Below are positions 63,307 to 64,000 of a stretch of 64,000 nt of DNA, piece after piece. Made by a program: the position numbers and the translations under genes. The stretch is from Polaribacter sejongensis (lineage in GTDB: Bacteria > Bacteroidota > Bacteroidia > Flavobacteriales > Flavobacteriaceae). Position 1 is the first letter of the stretch, and the number at the start of each line of letters is the position of its first letter. A model generated the notes under the pieces. The model searched no databases, was not told the origin of the DNA, and saw nothing but the letters and a program-made list of their open reading frames with translations. Location: positions 1 through 64,000 of the forward strand of contig CATITK010000018.1 of the NCBI GenBank assembly GCA_949545755.1, in the 5' to 3' direction.

Positions 63307-64000
63307 CTAAATTTTTTATAATATGATTTGCTTTCTCATTGATCTTAACTCTGTCTTCTGTTGTCATTTTATTTAGCACACTATACATCATTTTCATTCT
63401 GAAGTTAGACGATAACTTTTCTTGTTTTTCATCTAAAAAATTCCAATAAAGCGTATTAAAAGGACAGGCTTCGTCTTCGAATTTCTTTGCTTTATTATAA
63501 ACACAAGCATCACAATAATTACTCATTTTACTAATGTAGCTTCCACTGGAAACATAGGGTTTCGTGGCTATTTTCCCACCATCGGCAAACTGACTCATAC
63601 CTCTTGTGTTTGGTAACTGAACCCATTCAATAGCGTCTACATAAATCCCCAGATACCAAGCATCAATTTCATCAGGGTGTATTTGTGTTAATAGCATAAA
63701 GTTACCGGTAATCATTAATCGCTGAATATGATGTGCGTACCCATTTTCTAAAGAATTATTAATCGCATTTTTAAGACAATTCATTTTTGTTTTACCTGTC
63801 CAAAAGAAATCGGGTAACTTGTTTCTGTTGTCTAAGAAGTTTTCCTTTTTATAACTAGGCATTAACATCCAATACATGCCTCTCATGTATTCTCGCCAAC
63901 CTAAAATTTGCCTGATAAAACCTTCTACTTGAGAAATATCAATCTCTTCTTCTTTTGCTCTATAGGTTTCTAATACGGTATCAATAATTTCTTTTGGAGA
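63296..64000 (-). CDS. FeS-type bacterial cryptochrome/(6-4) photolyase, C-terminal part
   Basis: The frame runs from the window edge to the stop at 63296; 234 residues are visible and the N-terminal part is missing. Four cysteines, spaced 88, 3 and 13 residues apart (C37, C125, C128, C141 counted from the first visible Met), match the [4Fe-4S] ligands of Agrobacterium PhrB as recalled (350, 438, 441, 454). The segment SNYCDACVYNKAKKFEDEAC holds the last three. This is an FeS-BCP photolyase, thought to repair (6-4) photoproducts. Confidence 0.9.
   Translation of the reverse strand, partial: SPKEIIDTVLETYRAKEEEIDISQVEGFIRQILGWREYMRGMYWMLMPSYKKENFLDNRNKLPDFFWTGKTKMNCLKNAINNSLENGYAHHIQRLMITGNFMLLTQIHPDEIDAWYLGIYVDAIEWVQLPNTRGMSQFADGGKIATKPYVSSGSYISKMSNYCDACVYNKAKKFEDEACPFNTLYWNFLDEKQEKLSSNFRMKMMYSVLNKMTTEDRVKINEKANHIIKNLDEY

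Overview
The window is a 64 kb piece of a low-GC chromosome from the Bacteroidetes, most probably a marine Flavobacteriaceae (Polaribacter/Tenacibaculum-like, by recall of gene content only). The reasons are the gldKLMN gliding and type IX secretion genes, a PorP/SprF protein, TAnnTTTG-type -7 promoter elements, AT-rich leaders without Shine-Dalgarno sequences, a heterodimeric methylmalonyl-CoA mutase, and family-typical proteins such as DUF983, DUF6089 and DUF2805. Gene density is high. There is one tRNA (Thr), no rRNA, no CRISPR array, no insertion sequence and no prophage.

Layout. 1-5.3 kb: the end of an arginase-fold gene, then gldK-gldL-gldM-gldN closed by a strong hairpin terminator. 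5.3-12.7 kb: a FAD oxidoreductase, a DUF983 protein, an ABC-F ATPase, an ACC-deaminase-like enzyme coupled to a LysM glucosaminidase lipoprotein, and a HAD phosphatase with a LacI regulator. 12.7-19.7 kb: a minus-strand operon of six genes with 1-4 base overlaps or a 5-base gap: FAD/NAD oxidoreductase, polyferredoxin membrane protein, MORN-like protein, two family-2 glycosyltransferases and a GT87-like membrane mannosyltransferase. 19.9-23.1 kb: plus-strand island of two outer-membrane proteins and a calcineurin-like phosphatase. 23.4-28.4 kb: the arsenosugar core on the minus strand: DUF547 protein, AhpD-like peroxidase, ArsS radical SAM, ArsM methyltransferase, a broken rhodanese gene, a TIGR04282-type glycosyltransferase and a purine nucleoside phosphorylase. 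28.5-56.7 kb: largely housekeeping (queuosine precursor transport, OmpA, ApbE, Map, GpmI, NhaC, RNase HII, MurI, Skp/BamA/UppS envelope assembly, NadK, PdxJ, methylmalonyl-CoA mutase, FtsB/DivIC, uridine kinase, tRNA-Thr). 56.8-64 kb: a light-response region with three photolyase/cryptochrome genes and about nine small stress genes, running off the right edge.

Most interesting system. The 12.7-28.4 kb region reads as an extended arsenosugar locus. Published work assigns ArsM to arsenite methylation and ArsS to transfer of the 5'-deoxyadenosyl group of SAM to dimethylarsenite. The neighbouring PNP carries Asp where 6-oxopurine PNPs have Asn, as adenine-specific MTA phosphorylases do, so it is a good candidate for removing adenine from the arsenic nucleoside. 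The glycosyltransferases and membrane proteins around it could decorate or export the product. This is inference from family knowledge and gene order. Two decayed genes, a rhodanese and an unidentified one, and a 116-bp mobile-like repeat show that the locus is being remodelled.

The second system is the photolyase operon. A perfect 16-bp inverted repeat sits at its head, and it contains an SDR enzyme whose catalytic Tyr is replaced by Val.
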